Both the position numbers and the translations under genes were made by a program. Below the pieces are notes generated by a model. It did no database searches. It was given only the letters and a program-made list of their open reading frames with translations, and was not told the DNA's origin. A stretch of DNA of 64,000 nucleotides from Trichosphaerium sp. ATCC 40318. Lineage: Eukaryota; Discosea; Flabellinia; Trichosidae. The stretch covers positions 1 to 64,000 of the forward strand of contig JALMLS010000279.1 in the NCBI GenBank assembly GCA_038496445.1, written 5' to 3'. The stretch's first letter is position 1; each line of letters opens with the position of its first letter. Shown one piece after another: positions 9,925-21,200 of the stretch.

Positions 9925-12570
9925 ATGTGTCAAGTATTTGTCGCTTTTGTGCCATTGATTACGTTACTGTGTCTATACTGCGATGCAGCAAGTACGAGTA
10001 TTTTGTGTTAGTAATTTTTTTTTTTACAAGAGATTATTAGTATACGCTTCTGATGGTCACAAATGTAGCACAGACTTGGGGTGTTACCTGAATCTAACAG
10101 ATACAGATATTATTCTTGATCCTCGTTTATCGTACACTCTCGCTAGTTCCGTTCAAATTAATCACGATACTAATATTACAACACGTACGTAGTGCCTCAT
10201 AATGTCACTAGCGCAATTTTTTACGGCTAGCTTTTATTGGGTCGTCATTTTCGGTTTAGAAGGCAATGAACGCGCAATAGTATCTTGTACTAGAACCGCT
10301 AATTTTAACGACAAATCATCCATGCACAACGTCCGCATTTCAGGAATAACATTCCACTGTGCTTTGGTTCTTCGTGACTTTGCATTTCTGGTACTAGAGT
10401 AAGCTCCAACATTCGGTGCACCTCTCATTGTATTCTAGAAATTGTGAGTTTGAAGCTATTAATATCACAATGGATCATATAGTCAGAGTAGAATCAGTAG
10501 CGTAAGTGGTGTTCTTGGGTTTCTTCAGTGACAAAGTTAGGACTGTAAGCTTTAGTAATGTTTATTTCCGCGACAACAATGCCTATCACTTAGGTACGGA
10601 AGACCGAGAAGGAGGATTAGTTTATATCAGTCAAGCATCCGCTGTATATTTTACACAAAGTGGGTTTTTGCACAATACTGTGACCATCACAGAAGCTAAA
10701 CTTACAGGTGAGAATGCCGTTCACATGACTATGTAACAGCTGTAGGTGGTATTATATTTGTTGAGCAAGTCAGCAAGGTAAACTTTGTAAATACGGTTCT
10801 CCATTAACTATCAGGTAGCTGTATGTTTCTTCCTGTGTTTTTCAAAACAATGAAGCAGTATTATCAGGTACTCTAACTTCCAACCCACTAGCCATATTCT
10901 AATCAGTGTAGGTGTCAGTAGGGGAGGCTTAATTTATAGCCTTGACAGCAATCAGTTTGTGGTATCAAATACCTTGTTTGAAGAAAACGTTATTCCTGAT
11001 AGCGGCAGAGGAGACGGTACTGTTTTGTTTTGGAACCTAAATAGTTGTGCTACCACTTCAATAAGAGGTGTTAGCATCCTTTTTTGTCTAATGGTAGTCT
11101 ATGTGAAACCGTTAAGCTATCTTTAGGGTGTATCGTTTATGGACAAAACATGAGAATCTTGTCTTGTCTTTTTATCTCTAATAATTGCAATAACCGAGGA
11201 TCTCTAAAGTATGTATGATGTAAAATTAACCCTTAACATTGCTATAGTGAGCTCATATACTTACATTCTGGGACAGCGTATATTGAGTATGTCAGTTTGT
11301 ATCAAACAATACTAATAAGTGAAAGGGACACGGTGTTTGAAGGCATAATTGATTTTCGTTGTCACGTGATATAAAATAATGAAGATTCGTAGATTATTCT
11401 AGCGTCTTTAATCAACCTTTACATGTTGTCAACTGTCCCAACATGGGAGATACAACTGTTAACTTTAACAGAACTATTTTTCATGGTACTTGTGTAGTTA
11501 TAACATGTTTTTAAGTAGCAATAGGTGGTGATAACCGAAATGTGTCTTTGAATGGGCACTGTTCAATTGTTAATGAGAGACAAGTATGCGAGGATCTTGA
11601 GACATGCTGCAACGGTTAGCAATGTGTTACAACGTCATATAACTCAGGTTAGGTACTGTTTCTATTGAAAACAAGTTGTACAACACTGCTACATGTTCCA
11701 GGACTTCACCTTCTGATCAAGTGTCTTGTTTTACTTGTGAAGGTGGTGGTTGTGATGTAAGAGTTCCAAAGTGTACCATAGACACCAATGTAATCAACAA
11801 CGACATACTTACAATCGATAAATCTATAACAATCAATGGCGATTTGTTTAACGATGGCACTATTGTTATCCAAGGAAATACCACCTTGACAGTGACAGGT
11901 AGAAATATTGTTTGTTTTATTGATCCTCCGTCCTGATTGCCCTGTAGGCTGTGCTACTTTGAGACAGTTCATTGTGAACACTTCAAATATAGCCACACCC
12001 GACAGCGGTGTTGTCAATTTCTACGCGATCAACTCTAGCTGTATCAACGGAAGCATCATAGTTGTTGGCAATGAAGAATGTGTCACAGCTTCTCAACGCC
12101 AGGATAGTAATGGGTACAAGCTACTATTCTATTTCACATACTAACCATGATTTTACAGAGTACTTATAACGCTTGTTCAACGAGACGATTGTGAGTATTC
12201 ATGGCTTCCAGTGATTATTGGATGTACTGTTGGAGCGGCAATTTTGGTACACCCCAGGGAGCAATACTCAACCCTTGTTAACTATCACTTATAGTGTGTT
12301 GTGATAACTTTGTTGGTTATTATTTGCACTCCCAAATTGCGACGAATAATTCTACCTTTTGAAGAAAGAAAGCGAGTAATTGGTACAATCTTAATGACAC
12401 CTAAGCAGGAGTGCGTCCTTTGTTAAGTGTAATACTACTTACTATGGCTTAGAATCAATTCACCAACCCCTCAAAAGGTAGATTCATCCCCAACTAATCA
12501 AGTTATTGCAAATAACCCAAGTCAAGCTGTTATACGTGAACTTAGCTTGAAGAATGTGAGGGCAAGTTAA
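9925..12570 (+). CDS. Signal-peptide, beta-helix-repeat type I membrane protein
   Basis: The ATG at 9925 opens a classic signal peptide (MCQVFVAFVPLITLLCLY). About 15 exons joined by introns of about 30-50 nt give repeated parallel-beta-helix blades with a G-G-(L/I)-(I/V)-Y/F pattern: EGGLVYISQASAVYFTQSGF, VGGIIFVEQVSKLYVSSC, RGGLIYSLDSNQFVVSNTLF, LILISERDTVFEGIIDF. A cysteine-rich stretch (VSCFTCEGGGCDVRVPKC) follows, then further blades. Near the C-terminus there is one transmembrane helix (LPVIIGCTVGAAIL then CVVITLLVIICTPKLRR). A basic stop-transfer and a cytoplasmic tail of about 60 residues end at the TAA at 12568. The layout suggests a surface protein with an extracellular beta-solenoid. 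No ligand can be inferred. Some internal junctions are hand-fitted. Confidence 0.65.
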
Positions 12571-12933
12571 TTATGAATATTTGATGATCATCAAAGCTTG
12601 AGTAATTTTTTGAGATTCCTGTAACAACATACTAACCTAACCCTAACTACACAAAAAAAACCAAATAAAGTTTATCTACTCTGTATTACACCAAATTTTG
12701 TGCTTATTTCGCAATACAGCTAAGTTGTATTGTTAAAACAAAAAACCAATAAGAAAATGTTACGCAGAGAACTTAAAAGCGTTGTGTTTGCAAATACTTT
12801 ATTTAATCAAATAGAACCTAACCACTTATTGTATTTAATCTAGAAATGCAGATTGAAATGCAAACTGAATAAAATAGCGTTCTTGCCAATCAGCGAAATA
12901 TGCTTGGCCGTATTTTTCTATCCACGGACACAA
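12571..12933. other. AT-rich convergent intergenic region
   Basis: No coding potential is seen. It lies between two convergent genes and probably holds both 3' ends. A single short telomere-like run (CCTAACCCTAAC) occurs near 12635. Confidence 0.5.
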
Positions 12934-14286
12934 TTATTGTAAAGTAGCATAATGCTTTTCATTAATGTCAAGTGATTTAAGACTTGTTAGTACTCTAATC
13001 CCTTCAACTGTAACTGAAGTCCAACAAACTGATAGAGTATGTACTCCTGCCAATGGCCTTATACCTTCATCTGTGACACGTGTTCGGTCAAGCCTTATAG
13101 AGTGAACGCCCACAAGCGCTTTTATTCCTTCATCTGTGATGTTAGCACATCCTTTTAGACTTATGGTGTGAAACCAGCCATAGCCTTGACACCTTCATCA
13201 GATACATTTGTACATGATAAATATATAGTGTGAACACCTGCCAATGCACTAATTCCCATATCTGTCACGTGTCGATTCAAAGTCAAGCGTATTGTATGCA
13301 CACCTGCCAGCGCTTTAATTCCTTCATCTGTTATTAACACTGGCGGAAACAAACTTATAGTGTTTACACCTGCCAGCGCTTTTACACCTTCATCCGTAAT
13401 TAAAGTGTCTCCTATGTGTATTGTATGAACACCTTTAAGTGCCATAACACCTTCGTTTGTGACTTTAGTGAAACATAGCTGTATTGTATGAACACCTGCA
13501 AGCGCTGCAATTCCTTCATCTGATACTTTTGTGTCAAAGAGATCAATAGTATGAACACCTACAAGTTTCTTAAGGCCTTCATCTGTCACATTACTGTGGG
13601 CTAAGCCTATTGTGTGCACACCAGCGAGAGCCTCGAGATCTTCAACAGTAATTTTGGCTCTAGTCAAGATTATTTTATGTATACCTGCCAGTGCTTGAAA
13701 ACCTTCTGTGGCTATACAATCAGCATAACGTATCCTCATAGTATGAACACCCGAAAGATTTGAGTCGTTCAACTGTAACGCCTCCACAAAAAAAAGAAAT
13801 AGTGTGAACGCCAGCAAGTTGTCGGAGATGTTGATCAGTTACGTATGCAGGATCGAGGTTAATACAATGAACGCCCTTGATGTATTTCAATCCCTCTGGT
13901 GTTATTTCTGGTTCATATCGTTCAGTTTCGTTCAAATCATTCATGTCTAGATAGCGAACGCCAGCAAGAAACTTGAAATCATCTCGTGTTAAATTGAAGT
14001 CAATACTGATTTTGTCACGTTTAATAAGATGTGGCAATAATGAATATACTTCCCTGAGGTGTTCTGCACTTGTTAACTTTATTGTTCTCGGTAGTGATGG
14101 GTAGTTCAAGTATTGTCGTAACGCTTTCTTAAATAGGTGACATGTGGCCATTGCAGAGAGAAGGGAATCGGGTGTAACGTGTTGTAGAATTTCTCCAATT
14201 ATTTCAACGGGAAAAGTGTCCATACTCGCGGTAACTACGCCGTACTTCTTCTTTTTTCTTTCTGGGTTTAAACAAACGCTATACAT
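12934..14286 (-). pseudogene. F-box / leucine-rich-repeat protein with two frameshifts
   Basis: The reading begins at the ATG at 14286. An alternative, better-placed F-box start is the ATG near 14222, MDTFPVEIIGEILQHV. An F-box (TPDSLLSAMATCHLFKKAL) leads into about 15 leucine-rich repeats of 23-25 residues with consensus L-A-G-V-H-T-I-x-L-x-x-T-x-V-T-D-E-G-(I/L)-K-A. The frame breaks twice. Near 13753 a GGG needs one base fewer to restore GVHTMRIRYAD. Near 13170 one base is missing before HTISLKGCANITDEG. The repeats otherwise continue to the stop at 12934-12936. Each break is a single base, so either mild decay or consensus-sequence errors could explain them. The LRR consensus resembles GALA-type bacterial and protist LRRs. 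F-box/LRR proteins usually recruit SCF substrates. Confidence 0.7.
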
Positions 14287-14784
14287 TACCAACCGTTTTT
14301 TGTTAATCACGTGATAGGGCGACTTAAACTTGCTTTTTTCTTAACTACTTAGTAGCTGCTGTCGATAGCGATCACCACGATTGAATTTGGGCCAACCTTT
14401 TATATTTAACTGATGCTAGCTTTGTTAACAGTTTTTACTTTCACTTGCAACTTTGTTTTGGTTTTTCAAAACAAATCGTGTAGTAAGTAATAAACTACAA
14501 GCAAGTACCAAACCAGAACAATTCTGGCTTGTTTCAGTTAATGCACGAGCGAACTTCTATGTTTTTTACAAGATGAGTTACTAAATTTTTCTCAATAGTG
14601 TTGTTCATTATTTAACGTGCCACAAGAGACGCCACCAAACGCACTTCCATTTATGTAAGATGTTTTTAAACGGCGCTACAGCCGACGTATTTAAAATTGT
14701 AATTAGGATGCGCGTTTACGCTGTTGTAGGTTATTACAACTTCCAGCCGACATACAAAGAACGATATATTTATTAGAAGCGTCC
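14287..14784. other. Divergent intergenic region
   Basis: About 500 bp separate the F-box/LRR gene (minus) from the MORN_2 gene (plus). It is AT-rich with no supported gene, though the first exon of the MORN_2 gene may lie in it. Confidence 0.4.
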
Positions 14785-15420
14785 GTGTATAAAAACTGGG
14801 TCTTAATTTGCAGATCATGTGCCTTTCCACGTTTTAACAGCAGTTACCAAAAAGATGGAGAATGGTGTAGCTTTTTTTCTGATGGTGCTCAAATCGCAAA
14901 CATGAGTTACTACAAGAATGGTAACCTAAATGGATTATCACAAGCTTGGTTTCCTTGTGGCACATTATACGCGACTTGTTACTACAAAGAGAACCAACTG
15001 AACGGTATTGAAAAAGTCTGGTACTCAAGTGGCACATTGCGTAAAAAGGTGACCTATCTTAACGGCTCATTTCATGGTACCTTCGAAACTTTTCACACTA
15101 ATGGGTCCCCACACGAAAAAGGTCAGTATGTCAATGGGCAACAGCACGGGTGTTATAAAAAGTGGTATGCAAGCAGCCAGCTCTCAGAGAGTTCACAGTT
15201 CATCAATAGTAAAAAGGAAGGGCTTTCCGAAAAATGGTATGAAAATGGTAACGCGGGTAAGCAGGCGCACTACCTTCAGGGTGTGCTCCATGGTGAGATG
15301 ACAATGTGGTATATCAACGGAAATCTGCTACTGAAATGTACATATGATAATGGCAAGAAAAAGGGTAAGTGTACTAGGTATAGCAGTGATGGGGGTATAG
15401 AATCAACTACAGAATACTAG
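14785..15420 (+). CDS. MORN_2-type (YwqK-like) repeat protein
   Basis: The open frame to the stop at 15418-15420 contains about eight tandem repeats of 22-24 residues with pattern (D/N)G-x-x-x-x-(W/F)-Y-x-(N/S)-G-x-(L/P)-x-x-x-x-x-Y-x-(N/Q)-G. Examples are LNGLSQAWFPCGTLYATCYY, LNGIEKVWYSSGTLRKKVTY and LHGEMTMWYINGNLLLKCTY. This is the MORN_2 repeat (Pfam PF07661 family, known from bacterial YwqK proteins, protists and giant viruses). The frame opens with GTG and no upstream ATG is in frame, so the true start is probably in an upstream exon or just after the AG near 14847. The function of such repeats in eukaryotes is unclear. It is convergent with, and nearly touches, the F-box gene ending at 15423. 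Confidence 0.65.
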   Translation: MYKNWVLICRSCAFPRFNSSYQKDGEWCSFFSDGAQIANMSYYKNGNLNGLSQAWFPCGTLYATCYYKENQLNGIEKVWYSSGTLRKKVTYLNGSFHGTFETFHTNGSPHEKGQYVNGQQHGCYKKWYASSQLSESSQFINSKKEGLSEKWYENGNAGKQAHYLQGVLHGEMTMWYINGNLLLKCTYDNGKKKGKCTRYSSDGGIESTTEY

Positions 15421-15422
15421 CT

Positions 15423-16416
15423 TTATTCACAACAACAATTTGGTGATTGCAATATTGTTTGCAACAACAATGATACTTCCGTGACGATCACGATTAACTC
15501 TATCTATGTCTGTATGAACCTTGGGTTCATTAGATTATACATACTGGGTGGCATACCTTGATTATTTCTATACTGCCATCAGAACCGTGTTCAAAAAACC
15601 TGTCAGCACCAAGCGGGTATAGTTCTCCTACACTTAAATTTTTGAGGAAATTTGAACCCTTAGCATTTTCTGCGGCAAGCATCATGTGTACAAGAGATAC
15701 ATGGCCTTTTATACATGCCCATATAAAAGCCTTAGAGAAATTCGAGCATTTTAAAGCCCCTACAAAAGGTTATACAATCTCCATAGCCAAGCAACTTACC
15801 TTTTTCGAGTTCGACCATTGGAAATTTGTATTTCTGTAACGGCGCCTTGCGTACGTAATAGCCAACCTGCGACACCCCTATTTTTAATCCGTTAGTTGAA
15901 GAAAATTGTAATACATGCCGTACGTATATATGCGTCCAAGATAGCCAATGACACGCTACATGTGGCAGGTTAAAAATAAAACTACAACAAAAAAAAAACA
16001 ACTGTTACGGCATTGGTTTGTTTTCCATGTACATAGATTTATATTGCCACGACGTTTCAGTTGTGTCTTTTCTTGCGAAATACCAGTTTTCTGGGTCACC
16101 ACCAAAAGAATTCTGTCCAAAAATGATAAATCCAACCACGTGCTTGTTTAGGTTGTACCTTATAAGTTGTTTTCCAGATGTGGTCGCTGGACAGTACCCT
16201 ATACCAGTGTTTACACACAGAACAGCAATGAATAAGCGAATCGACGTGAAGCATGCTCAAACACAGCTCGAGAATCTCTGGTGGTAAAGATTGGGGCTGC
16301 TGAACGATATTTAGACTCGCTGCGCGTAGGGTATCCAAGATTGATTGCTTTGGTGCTCTATCACAAGCACTGGGAGGAGTATTTGTATCGTTCGATTTTA
16401 GCATCAATCCACCCAT
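15423..16416 (-). CDS. F-box protein with ankyrin-like C-terminal segment
   Basis: The start is the ATG at 16416 (MGGLMLKSNDTNTPPSACD). The first exon carries a clear F-box: LPPEILELCLSMLHVDSLIH, CCSVCKHWYRVL, then SDHIWKTTYK. A GT-AG intron (about 16165-16112) leads into NSFGGDPENWYFARKD and SWQYKSMYMENKPMP. Later exons give YKFPMVELEKG and ALKCSNFSKAFIWACIKGH plus VSLVHMMLAAENAKG, which looks like one ankyrin-type helix pair. The final exon ends at the TAA at 15423. Two internal joins between 16000 and 15850 are uncertain. An SCF adaptor role is inferred. It belongs to the run of F-box genes in the first 16.5 kb. Confidence 0.55.
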
Positions 16417-16640
16417 AAAACGTATGTACGCGTCGGTTATATCCAGGTTTATCAATAAATCAATACAAAAAAAAAAGCCGACTTACACAGCCGCGGAACT
16501 TAACAACAGATTAATAAAACAAACTGATAGCACCACAGCTGTACTAAATGGCCAATAACAACGGTATGTAACAAGGTTTTAGGCTTAGCCACTAAAACCG
16601 TTCAAACACTTTTTTTATTTGATTTATCACTTGACACTAT

Positions 16641-17133
16641 CGCTCGTTGGGCCTCACACAGCGCCTAGTAAATTCCACCAACACAGTTAACAACCGCGAC
16701 AATGAAGGAGTGGCAGGATATAAAGTTCAAGTACTAGACAGCTACAACATTGGCCGCAAGGACAAAAGTAATAAGGTTAGTGCAATTTCTCAATTTGAGT
16801 GAAAGTGTTCTATGTTTTTTTTTGTATTAACGCAACTATTAGCGAGCACGAGAAGAAACAGCTAAGGACGAGGACAGAGTGACGAAAAAACAACGTAAAG
16901 ATGGTATGCTGTCATTGTTTTCGTACTAACAAAAAAAAATCAATCTAACGTAATACAAAGGTCCAACTATTGAGGAGCCTTCGAGCGATGAGGAAGAGGC
17001 TCCACTACCTGCTCTAGAGCCACCAAGTTTTTTTGAGTCATTGCTAGGCATCACAAGAGAACCTGTTGAAGTAGAAGTAGGAAAGGGAGACACTGAGGAG
17101 GAGAGCGAAGAAGAAGCCGAGCAAGAAGTGTAA
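16641..17133 (+). CDS. Small acidic protein, three exons (start uncertain)
   Basis: Exon pieces join at AAG|CGAGCACGAG (intron about 16777-16840) and GATG|GTCCAACT (intron about 16900-16960). The product contains NEGVAGYKVQVLDSYNIGRK, RAREETAKDEDRVTKKQRKD, PTIEEPSSDEEEAPLPALEP and an acidic tail ending EEESEEEAEQEV before the TAA at 17131. A basic, nuclear-type KKQRK segment is followed by the acidic C-terminus, which suggests a nucleolar or chromatin-associated protein, but no family is recognised. No ATG is in frame in the first exon, which is bounded upstream by a TGA at 16633, so a further 5' exon is likely. Confidence 0.5.
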
Positions 17134-17282
17134 TCTATCAAAATTTACCTTGTTTATCTTTCTGTGTATAATTGTACATGCCGGCATTAAATTTGTACGA
17201 CAATTTCAGTTCTATTCTACCCTTTTACTGCTCTCGTATAAGTCACTCTACGCGCCTAAATGGAGATGCATTGCCTTTATGT

Positions 17283-18196
17283 CTATGATTTGGAAGTGGA
17301 TGTGTTCTCTGATTTTTTATAACCAAATAGCCATCGTACGCTGCCAATCATATAGTCTACGGGAGGTCTTATGAAAGGGGCAAGCTTGGGCGTCAACCAA
17401 AAGCACAAAGCACATCTACGGCGTGTTAATTTAAGTTTCTGGAAAACGGTGAACATTTTTCACCTTAAAACAACTAAACCCACAGCGTCCAGGGATTTTA
17501 CCATAACGACAGTTAATGCCATAGGCACAATTTTGGAGTCAGCACTAAGCCCTACAAGTATTCGCATCAGCGCACGACCTTATTGCAATATTTTTAAAAT
17601 ACCATAATCAAGTGGATCCCAACCAGCGCGTTTAATGACCGCTAGTGCTTTACTAACTGGTACAATGTCTACAGCTGAATTAAATCGCGTAACTACAGTG
17701 TAACTCGCCTGTCACTATTAAACCATACCCAATTAGATAGCTTGCTATACCAAGCAGCTCGTGTAAGACCAAAAATGCGCTACCATACTCTAAGATGTAC
17801 ACCTTCCGCTCTGTTCGCGCAGGATCTCCTTTGGGTGGTATCTCTTTATCGTTGGACATGTAATCGCGCGCCGGGGAATTAAATACGCAGCGTACTTAAA
17901 ACTGACGTTGGTGTACTTGAATGAAAATACTTGCGATTTAGCCGCTACTATCGATCGCCTGGGTGGGCAACGAGAGTTTGGGCAGGTGATTTGTTTTTGT
18001 GACGTATGAAATTTGTAGTTAGGCAATGTGTCATAATTTTTGTTGCTGTATGAAAACTCCCTATTGCTGTACCTACCGCAAAGAGCGGATAGACTTTTAG
18101 CTCCGTCATAACACACTCTTGACCACACACAAACCGTACCTTTTTATTTAGCTTACTGTTCACAACTGGTTGTACCGACGGCAGTTTTGCGCCCAC
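17283..18196 (-). CDS. FAM210/DUF1279-like mitochondrial membrane protein
   Basis: The 5' part is basic and serine-rich like a mitochondrial presequence (SLSALCGRYSNREFSYSNKN). The central exons read YILEYGSAFLVLHELLGIAS, YLIGYGLIVTG, VDIVPVSKALAVIKRAG and WDPLDYG. They match the order of DUF1279 (FAM210A/B): a K-YG helix, a membrane helix, then a G-V-D motif. They are followed by LADSKIVPMALTVV-like and LAPFIRPPVDYMIGSVRWLF segments. Two introns needed for frame are only about 22 nt (GTAGTTACG..TTCAG, near 17702) and 24 nt (GTATTTTAA..AATAAG, near 17605). The stop is at 17283-17285. The start is not settled: 18196 opens with GTG. It is divergent from RAPTOR with almost no spacer. FAM210 proteins act in mitochondrial translation and inner-membrane function; here that is inference. 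Confidence 0.5.
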
Positions 18197-18229
18197 GTAT
18201 GCTATAATTAACTAGTTTTGGCGTCTATC

Positions 18230-21200
18230 ATGGCCGAACCAAAGCAAGAAGAGCACGTTAAACAAGATGATAACAAAAATCGCGAAGAAAACCCTAGCGG
18301 CGTTACTCTCTTCGCAGGGGAACGCTACGCGACAAATGGACCAACAGGTACCGCTCAAAGGCGAAAAGTAGTCCAATGGCGCATGAAAGAGCGGGTATGT
18401 TTAACTAGTAGCCATGACAGAGCGCTGGAACTGTCAGATGGGTTTTTTTGGTCCAAAACAAAAAAAAAAAAAGTGTTGTTACAAGTTTTAACCCGTACCG
18501 TTCGCAGATGAAAACGGCCAGCGTTGCGCTTGTAATGTGCCTCAATATTGGCGTTGATCCTCCTGATGTTATAAAAACCAATCCATGCGCTAGAATGGAA
18601 TGTTGGATTGGTATGTGACGTCATTATACGGTTTTTATTTAAAATCGTCACTTTGCGCTTCTAACGCTCAAAATGTAGAACCTCACGCGCTTCCACCTCC
18701 AAAAGCGATTGACACAATTGGCAAGACGCTACAAATGCAATATGAACGTTGGCAGTCAAGAGTGCGCATTTTTTTTAACCTTTAAATTGCCTGTTTCTAT
18801 TTTGTAAAATTGTTAATTAACTTTTTTTGTTACAAGGCCAGATATAAGCTTTGCCTTGATCCTACCAAAGAAGACATTCGCAAATTGTGTATATCCCTCA
18901 GACGTAACGGGCAAGACGAGCGTATATTGTACCACTACAATGGTCATGGAGTACCAAGGCCGACAAACAACGGCGAAATATGGGTTTTCAACAAGGTGTG
19001 TAATAACGAGGCTTTTCTACTTTTTTTTGTTGATGAAACAAATTCTGTATTTGAATTATTTATTTGCTAACGTATTTTCTCAATAAGAATTACACGCAAT
19101 ACATTCCATTATCCCTCTATGAGCTCCAGAGTTGGATTGGTTCTCCAAGTATTTTTGTATTTGATTGTTCAAATGCAGGTTTAATTTTGAAATGGTTCAA
19201 GAAATTTGAGGAGCAACACCTCAAGGAAGAGTCACAGGTAGGTTTTAGTTGATAAGATCACTTGTCAAAACTGGAATTCCACGTTGGAAGTGGTTTCTGT
19301 TCCCAAATTTCGTTTTTAAACGGCCTTTGTTGTTACATCAACTCACTTTTTTTTTTTTTTTTCAATAGCGAACAAATCAACCAGCGCGTTCTCGGCCAGA
19401 TAATCACAACTATATTTTGCTTGCCGCTTGTGGCGCAAAGGAGACATTGTCTTCTAATCCAGATCTTCCAGCTGATGTATTTACGTCGTGTTTGACTACA
19501 CCCATCAAAATTGCCTTGAAATGGTATTTCACAATATTTTTAATCTGCGTTAATTGTAAGTTAATTTTTGTTTCAGGTTTTGTTCGCAAACTATCATTTC
19601 TGGCGTTTCAACAGACCTTGTAGACAAAATACCGGGTCGGTTGGGCGACAGGCGTACGCCAATGGGTGAACTTAACTGGATATTTACTGCTATCACTGAT
19701 ACAATCGCATGGAATGTTTTACCTAGACCTTTGTTTCAAAAACTCTTTCGACAGGATCTCCTTGTGGCGAGTCTGTTTCGAAACTTCCTTTTGGCAGAAC
19801 GTATAATGCGTTCATGTAAATGCACACCAATGAGTTTCCCTCAATTACCACCTACATACAATCACACCATGTGGTATGTAAATTTTAATTTAATTTTTTT
19901 TGATTTATGCAGGGCGCCCACTCTGTTTGCCTAACTTCTTATTTCCTAGGCAAGCTTGGGACCTCGCAGCTGATCAGTGTCTATCGCAACTCGCGGCTAT
20001 TCAGATTGACCCGACCGTTGAGTTTAAGGTATGTTGTTCTTGTAATTATACTGTCTCAGCTAATGAATCGCACGTGTAGCACACAACCTTCTTTACAGAA
20101 CAACTTACGGCCTTTGAAGTCTGGCTTGAGTTTGGCACTGAGCACGTGCCTCCACCAGAGCAACTACCGATTGTGTTGCAGGTACTCCATCCTTTTTTTT
20201 TTTTTGGTATTTGCTAAACACAGCGCTAAAATACATTAGGTTCTTCTCAGTCAACAACATCGATTGCGAGCATTAGAACTCTTGGGTAGATTCTTGGACT
20301 TAGGTCCGTGGGCTGTTAATCACGCACTATCTGTTGGTATTTTCCCTTACGTTCTCAAACTACTTTCATCTCCTGCTGTGGAGCTACAAAAAATTCTTGT
20401 GTTTATATGGGCAAAGATACTTGCATTGGACAAAGTGCGACACCTTTAATACTTTTGTGACGCAATTTCAGCTAATCTGTTTGCTAGTCTTGTCAATTAG
20501 ATCTAGTGAAAGAAACTGGTCACAACTATTTTGTGAACGTACTAAACAATAGTCGCATAAGTCCCCAAGAACGCATGCAGGTATGTATCTTACATTTATT
20601 CTGCATCACTTTGAAGTTTTACTTATTGCATGCAGGCTTCTTTTGTGTTGAGTGTTATTTGCAATAATTGCAGACCAGGTCAGAGCGCCTGTCTCAACGT
20701 AAGATTGCACTCGATTTGCCTTGGCTTGATAGCGCCTAAACCTGTTAGCGACCCAATGCTTAGGTATAATTTTTCGTATTTTTTTTGTTTGTTGAAATGA
20801 TTGACATATATGTTCATAGACGGTGGGTAGTCCTATGTCTGGCCAAGTTATGGGAAAATTATGAGGAAGCAAAGTGGTGTGCAATGCGTGAAAGCGCACA
20901 CGAAAAATTAAGCCGCTTGCTAACTGATCCAGTCCCTGAAGTGAGTATTGGGAGTGTTTTTTAACATTGCTAAATTATTGCAGGTTCGTGCTGCTGTAGT
21001 GTACGCTCTTGGCACGTTTATTGGTGGTGCAGCAACGCAAAAAACCGCACAGCGAACTGATGTTGAAGTAAACCTAGGGTTAACTATCCCTGTTGTGACT
21101 GCTGGTTAGTTGTGCATTTTTTTTCGTTGGGTGTTTACACTATACTTACCACTCTATCCAGATGCGAGTCCAATTGTTCGTAAAGAGCTTGTGATCGCGT

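Noticed and set aside
14785-15420. Viral insertion as the source of the MORN_2, F-box and LRR genes
   Set aside because: The families occur in giant viruses, but the neighbours have host-type tiny introns and no viral hallmark gene (capsid, polymerase, packaging ATPase) is present.
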